Of a DNA stretch of 60,191 nucleotides, positions 38,531 through 47,857 are shown one piece after another. The stretch is from a virus, in IMG/VR virus record IMGVR_UViG_3300032116_000205, positions 1 to 60,191 of that record. One strand, written 5' to 3'. Positions within the stretch are counted from its first letter, which is position 1, and each line of letters opens with the position of its first letter. The notes beneath the pieces were generated by a model. It was not told the DNA's origin. It saw nothing but the letters and a program-made list of their open reading frames with translations, and made no database searches. The translations under genes were made by a program, and so were the position numbers.

Positions 38531-39863
38531 CGGTTCTCCTTAACTTATTAACAACCGTTTTAGGTCTAGACGATACAGACTGTGCTTTTGTTAAATTGCC
38601 GGCTGTATTTATCCATCTTTGTGCAATTATTGTTTTATTAGCAACCTTAGGTTTAGACCTATTTGTTATGTTACCAAAACCTGTTTGAGACTTAACACCA
38701 GGATTTTTTGTACCCTTTTTTAATTTACTCTTTGGTTTTTTATTAGTTTGACGAACTCCCTTTTTAATATTTCTTTTTGCTTTGGCTGAAGGTACTTCTA
38801 CAAGTCTGTTGTCTTTACCCTGAGTTGCAGTGCCAAGTGAGTCCGTTCCCACAGTTAGGGTTGTTGTGTAAATATAGGAGTTATAAGAATTAGAAACAAT
38901 TTTATGTTTTGCTTTTAGTACTACCCAAAAACCAGAATAAGTATTACCTAATCCGTCAAAGAAAGCCGGCATACCTGGGTATACAGTGGAGTCCCCAAGA
39001 ACTTCTGCTTTTGCTCTATAAGGAAATCTAGTTCTTTGGTCTACTGCCTTAGATTCATTGTCAGCCACAGAGTAATCGTTAGCGACTACTCCTGAAGCAA
39101 ACCGATCGAAGAACTCAGGCTCAGCCTTTTTTCTTGTTGCCTTTGGTCGTTTTTGATTTGTAAGTTTAATTATTTTTCCAGTAAAAGCATCAACGCCAGA
39201 TACGGCAGTTGCTGATTTGTATTCTCCGTCCTCAAACTCAAGGCTTTCTCCAACTAAAGGCTCAAAAGAATAAAGGGTTGATCCCTCAGGTCTAGCTGCG
39301 TCTCGCAAAGTAAAGGTAGGAGCGTTGTCTCTAAACTCTTCATACAATTTAGTCATTGAGTGAAAATAGATTTGAGTATTTGTTACTCTTAAAAAATAAC
39401 CAGATTGTTTTGCTAACTTAACCATGGTCTCCATATCGGTAAGACCGGCTTGAGAAAATTGAGGGTAAACGCGAGGGTGTGCGTCTACGTCGTAAGCAAA
39501 GTTATTTCTTTTAGCAATTGCAGTAACTATGTCTGACGCTGTTTGCTCTACGTACACTTGTTGAGAAGTTTTTTTAAGGAAGTAAGACGCGCCAATAACG
39601 TGTACTTCAACAAAACGTTTACCGGGCGTAACGTGAGGTTCAATGTGGTGCACGTAACAACTAAGCTCTTGTGTTCCATTTTGTCCGGCAAGGGTTATTA
39701 AAACAGGTGTGCCGGGGCGAATATCATCGTAATCAACGTCCCAGTCTCTAAATTGAATTGTCCCAAAGTCATGCTTGTATCTTTCCTGCCAAAAGGTCAT
39801 AGAATGAACTCGAGCAGGCGGTACCTTTGCATTAGGAAAATCAACACCAACAAAGTTATACAT
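38520..39863 (-). CDS. Tail hub protein, gpD/gp27-like
   Basis: The first 230 residues (FWQERYKHDFGTIQFRD, then GTPVLITLAGQNGTQELSCY and TASDIVTAIAKRNNFAYDVD) fit late control protein D/gp27 hub proteins. A Lys-rich, low-complexity tail (KAKRNIKKGVRQTNKKPKSK) follows, possibly a disordered linker to the tape measure or tube. It overlaps the OB-fold gene by 11 bases and the LysM-like gene by 8. Confidence 0.78.
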   Translation of the reverse strand: MYNFVGVDFPNAKVPPARVHSMTFWQERYKHDFGTIQFRDWDVDYDDIRPGTPVLITLAGQNGTQELSCYVHHIEPHVTPGKRFVEVHVIGASYFLKKTSQQVYVEQTASDIVTAIAKRNNFAYDVDAHPRVYPQFSQAGLTDMETMVKLAKQSGYFLRVTNTQIYFHSMTKLYEEFRDNAPTFTLRDAARPEGSTLYSFEPLVGESLEFEDGEYKSATAVSGVDAFTGKIIKLTNQKRPKATRKKAEPEFFDRFASGVVANDYSVADNESKAVDQRTRFPYRAKAEVLGDSTVYPGMPAFFDGLGNTYSGFWVVLKAKHKIVSNSYNSYIYTTTLTVGTDSLGTATQGKDNRLVEVPSAKAKRNIKKGVRQTNKKPKSKLKKGTKNPGVKSQTGFGNITNRSKPKVANKTIIAQRWINTAGNLTKAQSVSSRPKTVVNKLRRTGVL

Positions 39864-40137
39864 TAGGAATCCTAATAACAGTTCCCGGCTTTATATTTGT
39901 AGGGTCAACAATTTCTGGGTTTACATCAAGAATAATCCACCAAAGGGCTGGGTCTTGGTAGAAATCAAACGCTATGTTATCTAGGCGCTCGCCTTGTTTG
40001 TAGGTATGTTCTCTGTAAGAAATTGTTCCAATATCCTCAAACTCGTAAAACACAACAGCGTTAGCATCAGAGTCTTCTGCAATAGATATAAAATCAACTA
40101 CCGAAAACTCGTATCTAGATCCTTGGTATATAGACAT
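39856..40137 (-). CDS. LysM-like tail protein (gpX/gp53-type)
   Basis: The C-terminal half (HTYKQGERLDNIAFDFYQDP, then WWIILDVNPEIVDPTNIKPG and a final TVIRIPNV) is a LysM-like fold as in tail protein X and the T4 gp53 family, which lie at the base of the tail. At 93 aa it is a single module. It overlaps the hub gene and is close to the tail assembly protein upstream. Confidence 0.85.
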   Translation of the reverse strand: MSIYQGSRYEFSVVDFISIAEDSDANAVVFYEFEDIGTISYREHTYKQGERLDNIAFDFYQDPALWWIILDVNPEIVDPTNIKPGTVIRIPNV

Positions 40138-40145
40138 ATCTACTC

Positions 40146-41222
40146 CTACTTCGTTGGCGCAATGGCCGCTGCAGTTTTTTCAACAGATGCAATACCAGCA
40201 GAAGCCATAAGGTTCATAGCGATGCTTACGTCTGTTCTAATTGGGGTCATATCTTGAGCAAAAGCAATATGAGTTACGTTTAGGTTGTTTATATACCCTA
40301 CGTAAGACAAAGGACCAATATCAACACGCAAAAGCGTTGCAGCTAGGTAACCAATATCTCCAGTAGAACGACCGGTAATACTCTTCCAATCAGGTCCGTT
40401 AACCGCTTTATACAGATACTCTAAATCAGCAACTGTTCCATAGTTAACAAGGTCTAATATTTTGTCAGAAATTTTTCCAGCGTCTGCTTCTGCAAAAAAG
40501 CCAGTTTTGTAAAACTCAGCCATTCTTTCAAACGTTGCTGCAGACCCAGACCTTTGATCTAACTGTAGGTCAAACTCTTTTTGTAGCAAATGTTTCATAC
40601 AAGCAAAATCGTTAGTTCTATCTAAACGCAGCTGTAAAGAAAGAGTTTCCCCGCTTGGGAAGGCTCCGGCTACTGAAGCAAAGATGTCTGCAGGGTGCGG
40701 AGTAACTTCGGTGTTAAGCGCAACAGAAGTGCTAAAGGTGTCTGGGTTCCACATAAATTGAAAACCAATTCTTCTATCTTTACCAGTACTCTGAGTTTTT
40801 TCTTCACCAGTAGCCGTAACGTATGTGTTGTTAGCGTTGTAGTACCACCAGATACGACCGCGTCTGTACTTTTCAGGAACTTCTCCGGGAGGAGTTGTGT
40901 AACCCCATTTGCCCGGCTCTATGTATAGATCTGGTTCAACTATCTTTGGTTTTACAGGCAGGCTCCATTGATGTGGAGGTAAATTCCAGTCATAATCAAT
41001 TGGAAGTTTTAACGGCTTTACTTCTTTGTTCTTCTTGTTTTTGTTCTTTGATTTTTTATCTTTCTTTTTCTTTTGTTCTTCAGCCGCACGTACTTTTTGA
41101 CCTTCTGTTAGCCTTCTAAAACGTGCTCTTTCAGCCTCATCTTCGGCAGTTGCGTTAGGGTACTGAGTACCATAATTTTGAGGTGCTGTAGTTGTGCTAA
41201 ACGTGATACCTTCAATTGGCAT
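40146..41222 (-). CDS. Tail assembly/hub-associated protein (358 aa)
   Basis: The N-terminal 90 residues are low complexity with a very Lys-rich stretch (KKKKDKKSKNKNKKNKEVK), followed by a Pro-rich link (PIDYDWNLPPHQWSLPVKPK). The folded part (150-358) contains RIGFQFMWNPDTFSTSVALN and a GETLSLQLRLDRTNDF segment resembling tube- or hub-adaptor proteins. It lies between the tape measure and hub genes. It is unrecognised as a family but almost certainly virion-associated. Confidence 0.6.
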   Translation of the reverse strand: MPIEGITFSTTTAPQNYGTQYPNATAEDEAERARFRRLTEGQKVRAAEEQKKKKDKKSKNKNKKNKEVKPLKLPIDYDWNLPPHQWSLPVKPKIVEPDLYIEPGKWGYTTPPGEVPEKYRRGRIWWYYNANNTYVTATGEEKTQSTGKDRRIGFQFMWNPDTFSTSVALNTEVTPHPADIFASVAGAFPSGETLSLQLRLDRTNDFACMKHLLQKEFDLQLDQRSGSAATFERMAEFYKTGFFAEADAGKISDKILDLVNYGTVADLEYLYKAVNGPDWKSITGRSTGDIGYLAATLLRVDIGPLSYVGYINNLNVTHIAFAQDMTPIRTDVSIAMNLMASAGIASVEKTAAAIAPTK

Positions 41223-43549
41223 TACTTAGACACCGCCTTTTCTCTTATATTGTCCACACTAAGAATCTTTTTAACTTCCCTAGCAATTTCTTTTGCATCT
41301 GCCGCTGTTTTTTCAGGCATATGGAAGTTTACCGTTACTCCGCCATAATTAACTGTTGCTCCATGGGATTGAGCATTTGTCATTGATCCCATGTCAGTTG
41401 AAGACACAATAGAAGGACCACCAGAACCAATAATTAGACCCGATGGATTTCGGCTCATTACTAGATCTGAACTAGGTGCAGGCTGTGCTCCCTCAACAAT
41501 AGACGGAGTTCCTGCGCCCGCAAGCCATGCGCTTGGATCCATCTTTTGACCATTTTTGCGTACCTCAAAGTGAAGGTGGGCTCCGGTAGATTGTCCAGAG
41601 TTTCCGCTATAACCAACAAGGTCTCCAGCTTTAACACGAGTTCCACCAGTAGCTATCTTGCTACTTAAGTGGCCATAAAATAGTTGTGCCCCATCTTCTG
41701 TAACAAGCTTTATGTAATTTCCAAAACCAGGAGCGTCATAAGGTGTTGCTTCTATAACACCATTAGCGGATGCAAAAACTGGAGTGCCTTCTGGCAAACC
41801 GTAGTCAATTCCGCCGTGACCTTCTCCGTAGGATGGGCTCTTCTTTCCATTAAACATTAAGTGACGAACTACACCAAACGGACTTGTAATTGAGTAATTT
41901 CCTTGGAACGGCATTACATAGCCGGAAGCTCCTGCGCCCTCTCCGCCACCTTTACCGCCAGGATTGCTGTTTCTAGCAATTCCAACTCCACCTTGAACAG
42001 CGCCTACAGCAGTTCCAGCAATTGCTCCAGGAAGACCTCCAGCAACTAATCCAGTAGCTGCGCCTTGTCCAGTATCAAAAGCAAAATTTCCAATATCTCT
42101 AATAAATTCAGGTCCAGCATAATTTTCGTTTAACCAATCCTGGACTTTATCTAGTCCAGCGTAAGCTCCAGCAGCAAGACCAGCTCTTCCTAAACCTCCC
42201 AAGAAACTTTTTGGCATGAACTTGCCAAATTTTCCAAACAAACCGCCCTTGGCTCCACCGGCTGCTGTTGCACCACCGCCACCACCAAATAAATTTTTAA
42301 TTCCGCCAAAAGCTTTTCCAGCCATCATTGCGGCGCCACCACCAAGTACTCCAAGGATTCCTGCGCCAGCACCATTACCTGATGCTCCAATTGTGTCAAT
42401 AAAACCTTTACCTTCAAGAATTTTACGGAACGCATCTCCCATTAAACCCGCATCTCTTGCTATGTCGGCAACTTTATTGCTTGCCGCTGCAAGAAGATCA
42501 TTAGCAGCTTCAAATCCTTTTAGAACAGATGGGGCAACTGCTTGAGTAGCATTTAACGATGCTGCGTTTTTATCGCTTGTACTTAAAACGGCACTAGTGG
42601 TTGCGCCTTCTTGAGCCAAAGTCGCTTTATTTAGAGAGGATCCTTTACCACCAGTTCCAGCAAGAAGCATAAGTTCTGAAATAACTGATTGACGAAGGAT
42701 TGGGTCATTGCCAAAATATTGGTTAAGCATTGAGTCAAGAGCATTACCAGGTTGCAATGAGAACGAAATTTGTTCTTTAGTGATTGCACCTTCGCCAGTC
42801 TTACCTTTGTTAAGTACTTTCCAAAGGTCTTTAGCAATGTCTTGGAATCCACGCATCATTCCATCTGCGCCACGAACGTTAACGCCAATCATGCGAAGCA
42901 TGTTTACGTTACGTCCTTGGTTTAACGCAGCTGTAGCCTGCATACCTCCAGATAGACCAACACCTGGCATTAAGTTAGATATTGCTGCTGCGCTTTGACC
43001 AACTTGATTAAAGTTCTTTAAGCCAGGCATTATGCCCATGCTTGCGCCAAGCATTGTGGCGCGGGCTGCGTCTAAAGTATCAGTAGTAGTTCCTTGACGA
43101 GCCATTCGCATTTGAGTTGCGTTGGCATTGGCTCCACCATAGAAACCAAAACGGGATCTTAATAAATCTTGTTCAAAAGATTGTTCAACTGTAGGAATGC
43201 CCTGCAATCCAGCAAGAGCAATTTTGCCAGTTCCTTTTAGTAACGCTGCGCCAGCGCTCTTTAGGAATCCTCCAAAGCCACCGCCTTGGCTTCCATCATT
43301 TTCTGTAGCAGTTTTTGTTCCCGTGGAAGTTCCCATACTTCCATTGAGAAGATTGCCTGAACCGCCACCAGGGAAAGAGCCTTTTAAGTTTCTAGATATC
43401 TCCGCCGATAAATCGCGGGTGCGCTCAAGCTCTTTATTTAACTGTTTAAAGGCAGACGTAAGATCGGCAACAAGTTCGGTTTTGCGACCGAAAATGCCAC
43501 CACCGCCACTGGTTCCCATGGCTGTGCCGGTATTTTTTTTAGCCAACAC
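41222..43549 (-). CDS. Tape measure protein with C-terminal M23 endopeptidase
   Basis: The start is GTG 43549, overlapping the preceding TAG as TAGTG. The first 540 residues are helical and Gly/Ala rich with hydrophobic segments (GGLGRAGLAAGAYAGLDKVQ), as in tape measure proteins. The end (about 545-680) is an M23 zinc peptidase: GHGGIDYG (His and Asp ligands) and GAHLHFEVRK (His-x-His), which cut peptidoglycan cross-links. At 775 aa the predicted tail is short if the usual length relation holds. It follows the tail chaperone, the standard order. Confidence 0.85.
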   Translation of the reverse strand: MLAKKNTGTAMGTSGGGGIFGRKTELVADLTSAFKQLNKELERTRDLSAEISRNLKGSFPGGGSGNLLNGSMGTSTGTKTATENDGSQGGGFGGFLKSAGAALLKGTGKIALAGLQGIPTVEQSFEQDLLRSRFGFYGGANANATQMRMARQGTTTDTLDAARATMLGASMGIMPGLKNFNQVGQSAAAISNLMPGVGLSGGMQATAALNQGRNVNMLRMIGVNVRGADGMMRGFQDIAKDLWKVLNKGKTGEGAITKEQISFSLQPGNALDSMLNQYFGNDPILRQSVISELMLLAGTGGKGSSLNKATLAQEGATTSAVLSTSDKNAASLNATQAVAPSVLKGFEAANDLLAAASNKVADIARDAGLMGDAFRKILEGKGFIDTIGASGNGAGAGILGVLGGGAAMMAGKAFGGIKNLFGGGGGATAAGGAKGGLFGKFGKFMPKSFLGGLGRAGLAAGAYAGLDKVQDWLNENYAGPEFIRDIGNFAFDTGQGAATGLVAGGLPGAIAGTAVGAVQGGVGIARNSNPGGKGGGEGAGASGYVMPFQGNYSITSPFGVVRHLMFNGKKSPSYGEGHGGIDYGLPEGTPVFASANGVIEATPYDAPGFGNYIKLVTEDGAQLFYGHLSSKIATGGTRVKAGDLVGYSGNSGQSTGAHLHFEVRKNGQKMDPSAWLAGAGTPSIVEGAQPAPSSDLVMSRNPSGLIIGSGGPSIVSSTDMGSMTNAQSHGATVNYGGVTVNFHMPEKTAADAKEIAREVKKILSVDNIREKAVSK

Positions 43550-43701
43550 TAACTCCTACGTCTGTTAATGGCTCGTTCGAGCCAGTTCTTTCTTTCTCTG
43601 AAAGACAGTGACAGTACATCTGTCAAAGTCCAGCCGGGGTATGCTCGAGTTAGTGCTTCAAATTGGTCCAGTAAGTTTTCGTAATCTTCGTGCTTATATG
43701 C
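43549..43701 (-). CDS. Frameshift extension of the tail assembly chaperone (50 aa)
   Basis: An open frame +1 relative to the 264-aa chaperone runs from GCA (43701-43699) to TAG (43551-43549), encoding a good protein-like segment: YKHEDYENLLDQFEALTRAY, then GWTLTDVLSLSFRERKNWLE. It has no ATG, GTG or TTG start near its beginning and an in-frame stop just upstream, so it is most likely read by frameshifting. Its ending overlaps the tape measure start. This is the gpG-gpGT arrangement found in front of tape measure genes in many phages. Confidence 0.8.
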   Translation of the reverse strand, partial: AYKHEDYENLLDQFEALTRAYPGWTLTDVLSLSFRERKNWLERAINRRRS

Positions 43702-44488
43702 GAAACAAAGCAGCTAAGGTCAACGGCATAGGAATATCCTCACCGCATGCCTCGCATGCCTTCTTCACCTCCCCAAGGCGTGGGCCTGGGTTACGTTCAA
43801 GAATCTCTTGGACAATTGCTTCACGGTCTTTCCAACTTAGTTTCAAGACCGTAGATGCTCCGATAGATGGGCTTCCATTTATTGAAGCAACGCAACCTGC
43901 CAAAAGGATTGTGTTTAGTTCAGCTGAGTTCTTGTCGTTGTTTTCAAGCAAACGACGTTGTGTAACTCCCGTAGGAAGTCCAACAACTACTGTTCCCAAC
44001 TTAGACTCATATGTCCAGAGTCGATCTTCTTTTGGATCTTTTAGTTCGACAATTGGAATGTCCTTGGTTAGATCCAGAGTTAAAGTTTGCTCTGTTCTAC
44101 AGGACGGACAAGTGCCTGTGAAATCAATTGTGTTTCCAAAGGTTGCTCTACGGATTCCAATTAATATCGCATCTCTGTCGCCTGAAAGAAGAGTTTCTAA
44201 GTCTTCCTTAGACGCTTGCTCCATACCTAAACTGACCAGACCTCTTTGAAGCATTGTGTTTAAAGCACGACCAGTAGTTCCTGCTCTAGCAACAGCTTCT
44301 TCGTCTGCGCCGTTTAACTCTCTAACCTCAACATATTTGACCAAGGCGCCTTCCCGATTGATATATCCACCGGGAAGTGCGACCTCGGTATCAGACGGAG
44401 CCTGTGTTTCTACTTTTACAACAGGCTCCGCTGCTAAAGCTTTGACCGCTTGGTTAACGACTTTTGGATCTGAAATTAATTCTGCCAC
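43694..44488 (-). CDS. Tail assembly chaperone, T4 baseplate-type
   Basis: The protein (264 aa) ends ...ALFRI just ahead of the frameshift site. It resembles the phage tail-assembly/baseplate hub family placed between tube and tape measure genes: REGALVKYVEVRELNGADEE, a CPSC (about 129-132) ... CEAC (near 250-253) cysteine pair that could bind zinc, and TQRRLLENNDKNSAELNTIL. The two Cys pairs are 110 residues apart. A share of ribosomes should extend it by 50 residues. Transcribed from the tail operon. Confidence 0.7.
   Translation of the reverse strand: MAELISDPKVVNQAVKALAAEPVVKVETQAPSDTEVALPGGYINREGALVKYVEVRELNGADEEAVARAGTTGRALNTMLQRGLVSLGMEQASKEDLETLLSGDRDAILIGIRRATFGNTIDFTGTCPSCRTEQTLTLDLTKDIPIVELKDPKEDRLWTYESKLGTVVVGLPTGVTQRRLLENNDKNSAELNTILLAGCVASINGSPSIGASTVLKLSWKDREAIVQEILERNPGPRLGEVKKACEACGEDIPMPLTLAALFRI
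43699..43705 (-). promoter_or_regulatory. Candidate +1 frameshift site TTT_CGC
   Basis: Two codons before the chaperone's TAA the mRNA reads TTG-TTT-CGC-ATA-TAA. If the Phe-tRNA on UUU slips forward to UUC, reading continues GCA-TAT-AAG into the extension. UUU-C followed by an Arg codon is the type of motif used in influenza PA-X +1 frameshifting. I see no strong stimulating hairpin downstream. A -2 shift cannot be excluded. Confidence 0.65.
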
Positions 44489-44508
44489 GTCTTGTGTCTC
44501 CTAATTGT

Positions 44509-45129
44509 TTAGAGTGCTGCCGGCCTTACTGGGTCGTATCCACCGGTTCCATTGGTAAAGAATACCGAAAGTCCTTCGTGGACAAGTCCAAGGGTTTCGA
44601 CCATAAGGTTGTTTCCGCCAGCATCTAGGTCAGAGTAGTTCAAAGTTGAAATCCATGCGTTGTGCACATGGAAGCCCATCTTTGGAGTATTTGATCCACC
44701 TTCACCGCTTGCGGTTGCTGTTGCGTTACTTGCTGCTGGATGATCAAGAACATAAATCTTGATATCGCAACGGAAGTCTTTACCACTGGTCAAAGCAATT
44801 CCGTCTCCGGCTGCTGCTGCAAACAGTGTACGCATCCAATCAATAGCCTGGTTGTTACCAAAGATAACTCCACGGTCCATAGTGATTGGGTTGAATGTTG
44901 TCATACCAGGTACCTGGTGAATGGTGGTGTTGTATCCACCTTCGCGGTACGCGATACTTTGTGTGTTAATGCCGAGACCGCTGATTGAACGAAAACCGCC
45001 AGTAAAGCCGGTAATCCGCTTGTCCACCGAAGAACCTTGTTGTGGTGGAAGGAACTCAGCGATAAATCGGAACGAGCGTAACGGATCGGTCGCCACACTC
45101 GAGAACCGATTAATTGTTGTATCTGCCAT
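44509..45129 (-). CDS. Tail tube protein, gp19-like
   Basis: The 206-residue protein has the tube-protein layout: DPLRSFRFIAEFLPPQQGSS (15-34), ISGLGINTQSIAYREGGYNT (about 49-68) and MDRGVIFGNNQAIDWM, and a conserved AWISTLNYSDLDAGGNNLMV near the C-terminus, as in T4 gp19-like tubes and the related Hcp fold. It lies between the sheath gene and the chaperone, the usual order. A GGAG ribosome-binding site precedes the ATG. Confidence 0.9.
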   Translation of the reverse strand: MADTTINRFSSVATDPLRSFRFIAEFLPPQQGSSVDKRITGFTGGFRSISGLGINTQSIAYREGGYNTTIHQVPGMTTFNPITMDRGVIFGNNQAIDWMRTLFAAAAGDGIALTSGKDFRCDIKIYVLDHPAASNATATASGEGGSNTPKMGFHVHNAWISTLNYSDLDAGGNNLMVETLGLVHEGLSVFFTNGTGGYDPVRPAAL

Positions 45130-45144
45130 GTTTGGTTATCTCCT

Positions 45145-46641
45145 TTACGCCGTAGTAACGGTGGTGCCACCGTCAAACTGACCGATTTTAATAACTACGA
45201 ACTCGGCTGGGCGTTGTAGAGCCACACCAACTTCGATGTTAACTAATCCAGCGTCAATGGACTGTTGTGGGTTCAATTCAGCGTCACATTTTACATAAAA
45301 TGCTTGTGCTGGGATTGAGCCACGTAGACCGCCTGAGCGCCAGAAGTTATTTAAGAAGCCTTCCAAAGTTGCAACAATTCGACGCCAAGTCTTTTCATCG
45401 TTTGGCTCAAAGATTGCGAACTGGGTTAGCTCTGATAAGGACTTGCGTAGATAGATGAGAGTACGACGAACTGGAACATACTTGTCTACGTATGAACCAA
45501 GAAGCGTGCGTGAACCCATAACTACAATTCCTGAACCAGGAACAAACTTGATTGCGTTAACTGCAGCCGCGTTGCTGTTCATTCCATCCAACTGAGCGTT
45601 GGTTAGTGGACGAACTGAAACTGCGCCTCCAACTCGAGTGCTGAGACCAGCAGGTGCCTTAAAGACTCCTCGAGCTGCATCGGTTCCTAGGTATAGACCA
45701 ACAATTGCTCCACCTGGTGCTACTTCACGAGTAACTCCTGGGGTTGTAACTGCTGGGTCTTTAATTGTGATTGGTGGGTAGTACACAGCACCGTAAGAGG
45801 TAGCTGTATAAGAATCTGCTCTTGTAATTTGATTATCTACAGATCCAAAAACTGGGTCAATAACAACAAATACGTCTCCGCGGTTTGATGCGTAGGTAGT
45901 CATTGCGTTGACAGCAGCTGCTTCTGTAACTCCAGGAGCGTTTAGAACTAGCGAGTTCAAGACAGTATCAAAACGAACAACTTCGTTAGATATTTCTACC
46001 TCACTAACAGAACCAGTTCCGTTAGTTCCACCAGCTAATGATTGGTTTGTAGAAACTACTGGTAGTCGGGCTGAGCCGGTAGCAGTAGATCCTTCATCAA
46101 CAGCTGAGATGAACTTAGATTGAGAATTGATGATATCAATCACATAGCGATCGTTACCAGGTGTCATAGAAAGATCTGTGTATCTTTCTACAACATTGCT
46201 ATTTGCGGTTCCACCAAACTTTACAGTGATGTCTACATTGTTTGCTGTAGCAGAGTTCGCAATGCTGATATTAATGTCATTTCCCCAAGCACCAGCATTC
46301 TTTGAATTGATGGTGAGGGTAGCGTCTGCCGTTGGGGTGACGCGGTCATTAAATGTACGGGTAGCAACGTCTGCATCAGCATTTGCTGCACGCAAGAAGT
46401 ATGCTTGATTACCACCGTTTGAGAAGAACAACAGCGCTGCAACGTGCAACGGTGAGTCGTTCTCCCAGCCACCATACAGACTGACGTATTGACTCCAAGA
46501 TGTGACCAGAGTTGGAACAAGCGGACCACGATCTACGACGCCAACAAATGCAGCGATGGACTGTGAAGTGGCACTTTGAACTGGGGTTACTAAGTTAAGG
46601 GATTCCTCAACATAGACACCAGGCCGAAGGTATACAGCCAT
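45145..46641 (-). CDS. Tail sheath protein
   Basis: The 498-residue protein begins YLRPGVYVEESLNLVTPVQS, which matches tail sheath proteins, with SIAAFVGVVDRGPLVPTLVT and a C-terminal domain containing EPNDEKTWRRIVATLEGFLN and the terminal GVALQRPAEFVVIKIGQFDG. These are the docking and contracting elements of sheath subunits. Expected to be highly expressed late. It is preceded by a strong AGGAG ribosome-binding site. Confidence 0.95.
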   Translation of the reverse strand: MAVYLRPGVYVEESLNLVTPVQSATSQSIAAFVGVVDRGPLVPTLVTSWSQYVSLYGGWENDSPLHVAALLFFSNGGNQAYFLRAANADADVATRTFNDRVTPTADATLTINSKNAGAWGNDINISIANSATANNVDITVKFGGTANSNVVERYTDLSMTPGNDRYVIDIINSQSKFISAVDEGSTATGSARLPVVSTNQSLAGGTNGTGSVSEVEISNEVVRFDTVLNSLVLNAPGVTEAAAVNAMTTYASNRGDVFVVIDPVFGSVDNQITRADSYTATSYGAVYYPPITIKDPAVTTPGVTREVAPGGAIVGLYLGTDAARGVFKAPAGLSTRVGGAVSVRPLTNAQLDGMNSNAAAVNAIKFVPGSGIVVMGSRTLLGSYVDKYVPVRRTLIYLRKSLSELTQFAIFEPNDEKTWRRIVATLEGFLNNFWRSGGLRGSIPAQAFYVKCDAELNPQQSIDAGLVNIEVGVALQRPAEFVVIKIGQFDGGTTVTTA

Positions 46642-46679
46642 TATTTATCTCCTTTGATTTTATCTAGTTTGCACATATG

Positions 46680-47300
46680 TTAAACCAACTCGAATCCCGA
46701 AGGGGGGTTCCCTGTTGTCATGATGTTTGCCGATTGAATCTGTGGTGTTGGAACAGACGGCGTGTAAGGCGTCATTTCACTTACCACTCTGATACTAAAG
46801 ACGTTTCTTAGTAAACGTCTTCCATCCTCAATGGAGTCGCGTTTTACGAATCCCTCGAGAAACATATGCCTAGCAACATAGCCATTGCCATTCGCTTGCG
46901 GAATGATGAGGTGACCATATTTGCCAGGAATTTTTCTATTTAGCATTTCAAAAATTATTGTTCTATCGTGGCGTGGGTGACGAGCAAAAGAACTAACTTG
47001 ATAATAAAGATCGTAGACCACTGGGGCGTAGTAACTGTGTCTAGCGTTGCTTGACGCTTGTTGAGTTCCACGATTGGTGTTATCAATCCAAAAACCAGAA
47101 CTTTGACGATCGTTAGCCGGTTGAATGTCAAACAAGTCAATAACCATGTATGGGTATTCTTGAGCTTTTAACTCTACGTCCGGATAACCAAACCATACTT
47201 TTACAGGTCTTGTGCTGTCTTTTGCATCTTGCACTTGAATGCCTTGAAGATGTGTTTTAAGAGCCTTGTCTTCTGCATACAAAAATGATGTGTCGCTCAT
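46680..47300 (-). CDS. Neck/tail terminator-like protein
   Basis: A 206-residue protein with a mixed beta/alpha middle (PYMVIDLFDIQPANDRQSSG, then RHSYYAPVVYDLYYQVSSFA) and RHDRTIIFEMLNRKIPGKYG. Its place between the sheath gene and connector genes is that of tail terminator or neck proteins in contractile-tailed phages. Pro/Thr/Ser-rich C-terminus (TPYTPSVPTPQIQS). The call is from position and fold impression. Confidence 0.55.
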   Translation of the reverse strand: MSDTSFLYAEDKALKTHLQGIQVQDAKDSTRPVKVWFGYPDVELKAQEYPYMVIDLFDIQPANDRQSSGFWIDNTNRGTQQASSNARHSYYAPVVYDLYYQVSSFARHPRHDRTIIFEMLNRKIPGKYGHLIIPQANGNGYVARHMFLEGFVKRDSIEDGRRLLRNVFSIRVVSEMTPYTPSVPTPQIQSANIMTTGNPPSGFELV

Positions 47301-47614
47301 GGCAGAATCCCCTTATCAAATAAGTAATCAAGTGCATCGCCTTCAATCGCTTCTCTAATTGCTACATCTGCTTTAGTCATAAAGGGGCGGATTACTACAG
47401 TAGGAGGTCTATCCTCAGTTCCGTATTCAAGATTAAATATTTCATCTTCACGGAACTCAAAATACTCAAGTGAAATTACACCCTTATTTTGGGTTAGTTC
47501 AATTGGATTACCCCAGCCAGCATCGGCCGTCGCTTCTTGAAGAAGAGGATCTAACTCCTCAACCAGACTTTCGGCTAAACGCGGGGCACGTGCTTCGAAG
47601 CTATTAGTGTTCAC
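47297..47614 (-). CDS. Virion-associated hypothetical protein (105 aa)
   Basis: An acidic protein: N-terminal helical region (RLAESLVEELDPLLQEATAD), beta middle (GVISLEYFEFREDEIFNLEY) and a helical end (VAIREAIEGDALDYLFDKGI). No family recognised. It overlaps the neck gene by ATGA and the 54-aa membrane-like gene by a few bases; it is presumably part of the head-tail joining region. Confidence 0.6.
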   Translation of the reverse strand: MNTNSFEARAPRLAESLVEELDPLLQEATADAGWGNPIELTQNKGVISLEYFEFREDEIFNLEYGTEDRPPTVVIRPFMTKADVAIREAIEGDALDYLFDKGILP

Positions 47615-47775
47615 TTCTTTTTCTTTTTCTTTACCTTCTTGACGCCGTATAGAGCACCAAGTCCGATGGCTGCGTAGGTCATGGCAGATTCTTTTGCGCC
47701 TGGGGCATTTTCAATAATGCCTTTATAGAAATCAACCTCAGTGGGTCTATCTATCCAGTCTTTGTAGCCAGACAT
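47611..47775 (-). CDS. Small Lys-tailed protein with possible membrane segment (54 aa)
   Basis: The start ATG 47775 is chosen because of GGAG at 47782-47785; an earlier in-frame ATG at 47814 has no ribosome-binding site. A hydrophobic stretch SAMTYAAIGLGALYGV (about 30-45) is followed by a poly-Lys tail (KKVKKKKKK). This suits a small membrane or nucleic-acid-associated peptide. It is unrecognised; the gene begins a new block after a terminator. Confidence 0.6.
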   Translation of the reverse strand: MSGYKDWIDRPTEVDFYKGIIENAPGAKESAMTYAAIGLGALYGVKKVKKKKKK

Positions 47776-47857
47776 AGCATGCTCCAATCGGAGTTCGCAG
47801 GTACTCGTACGCAAAAGGGTAAAGCCACTCCCCGCATGGGAGTTACCACTATAGTAA

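Noticed and set aside
42216-42545. Pro/Ala-rich plus-strand open frame opposite the tape measure gene
   Set aside because: It is the antisense of a Gly/Ala-rich coding region and has no ribosome-binding site.
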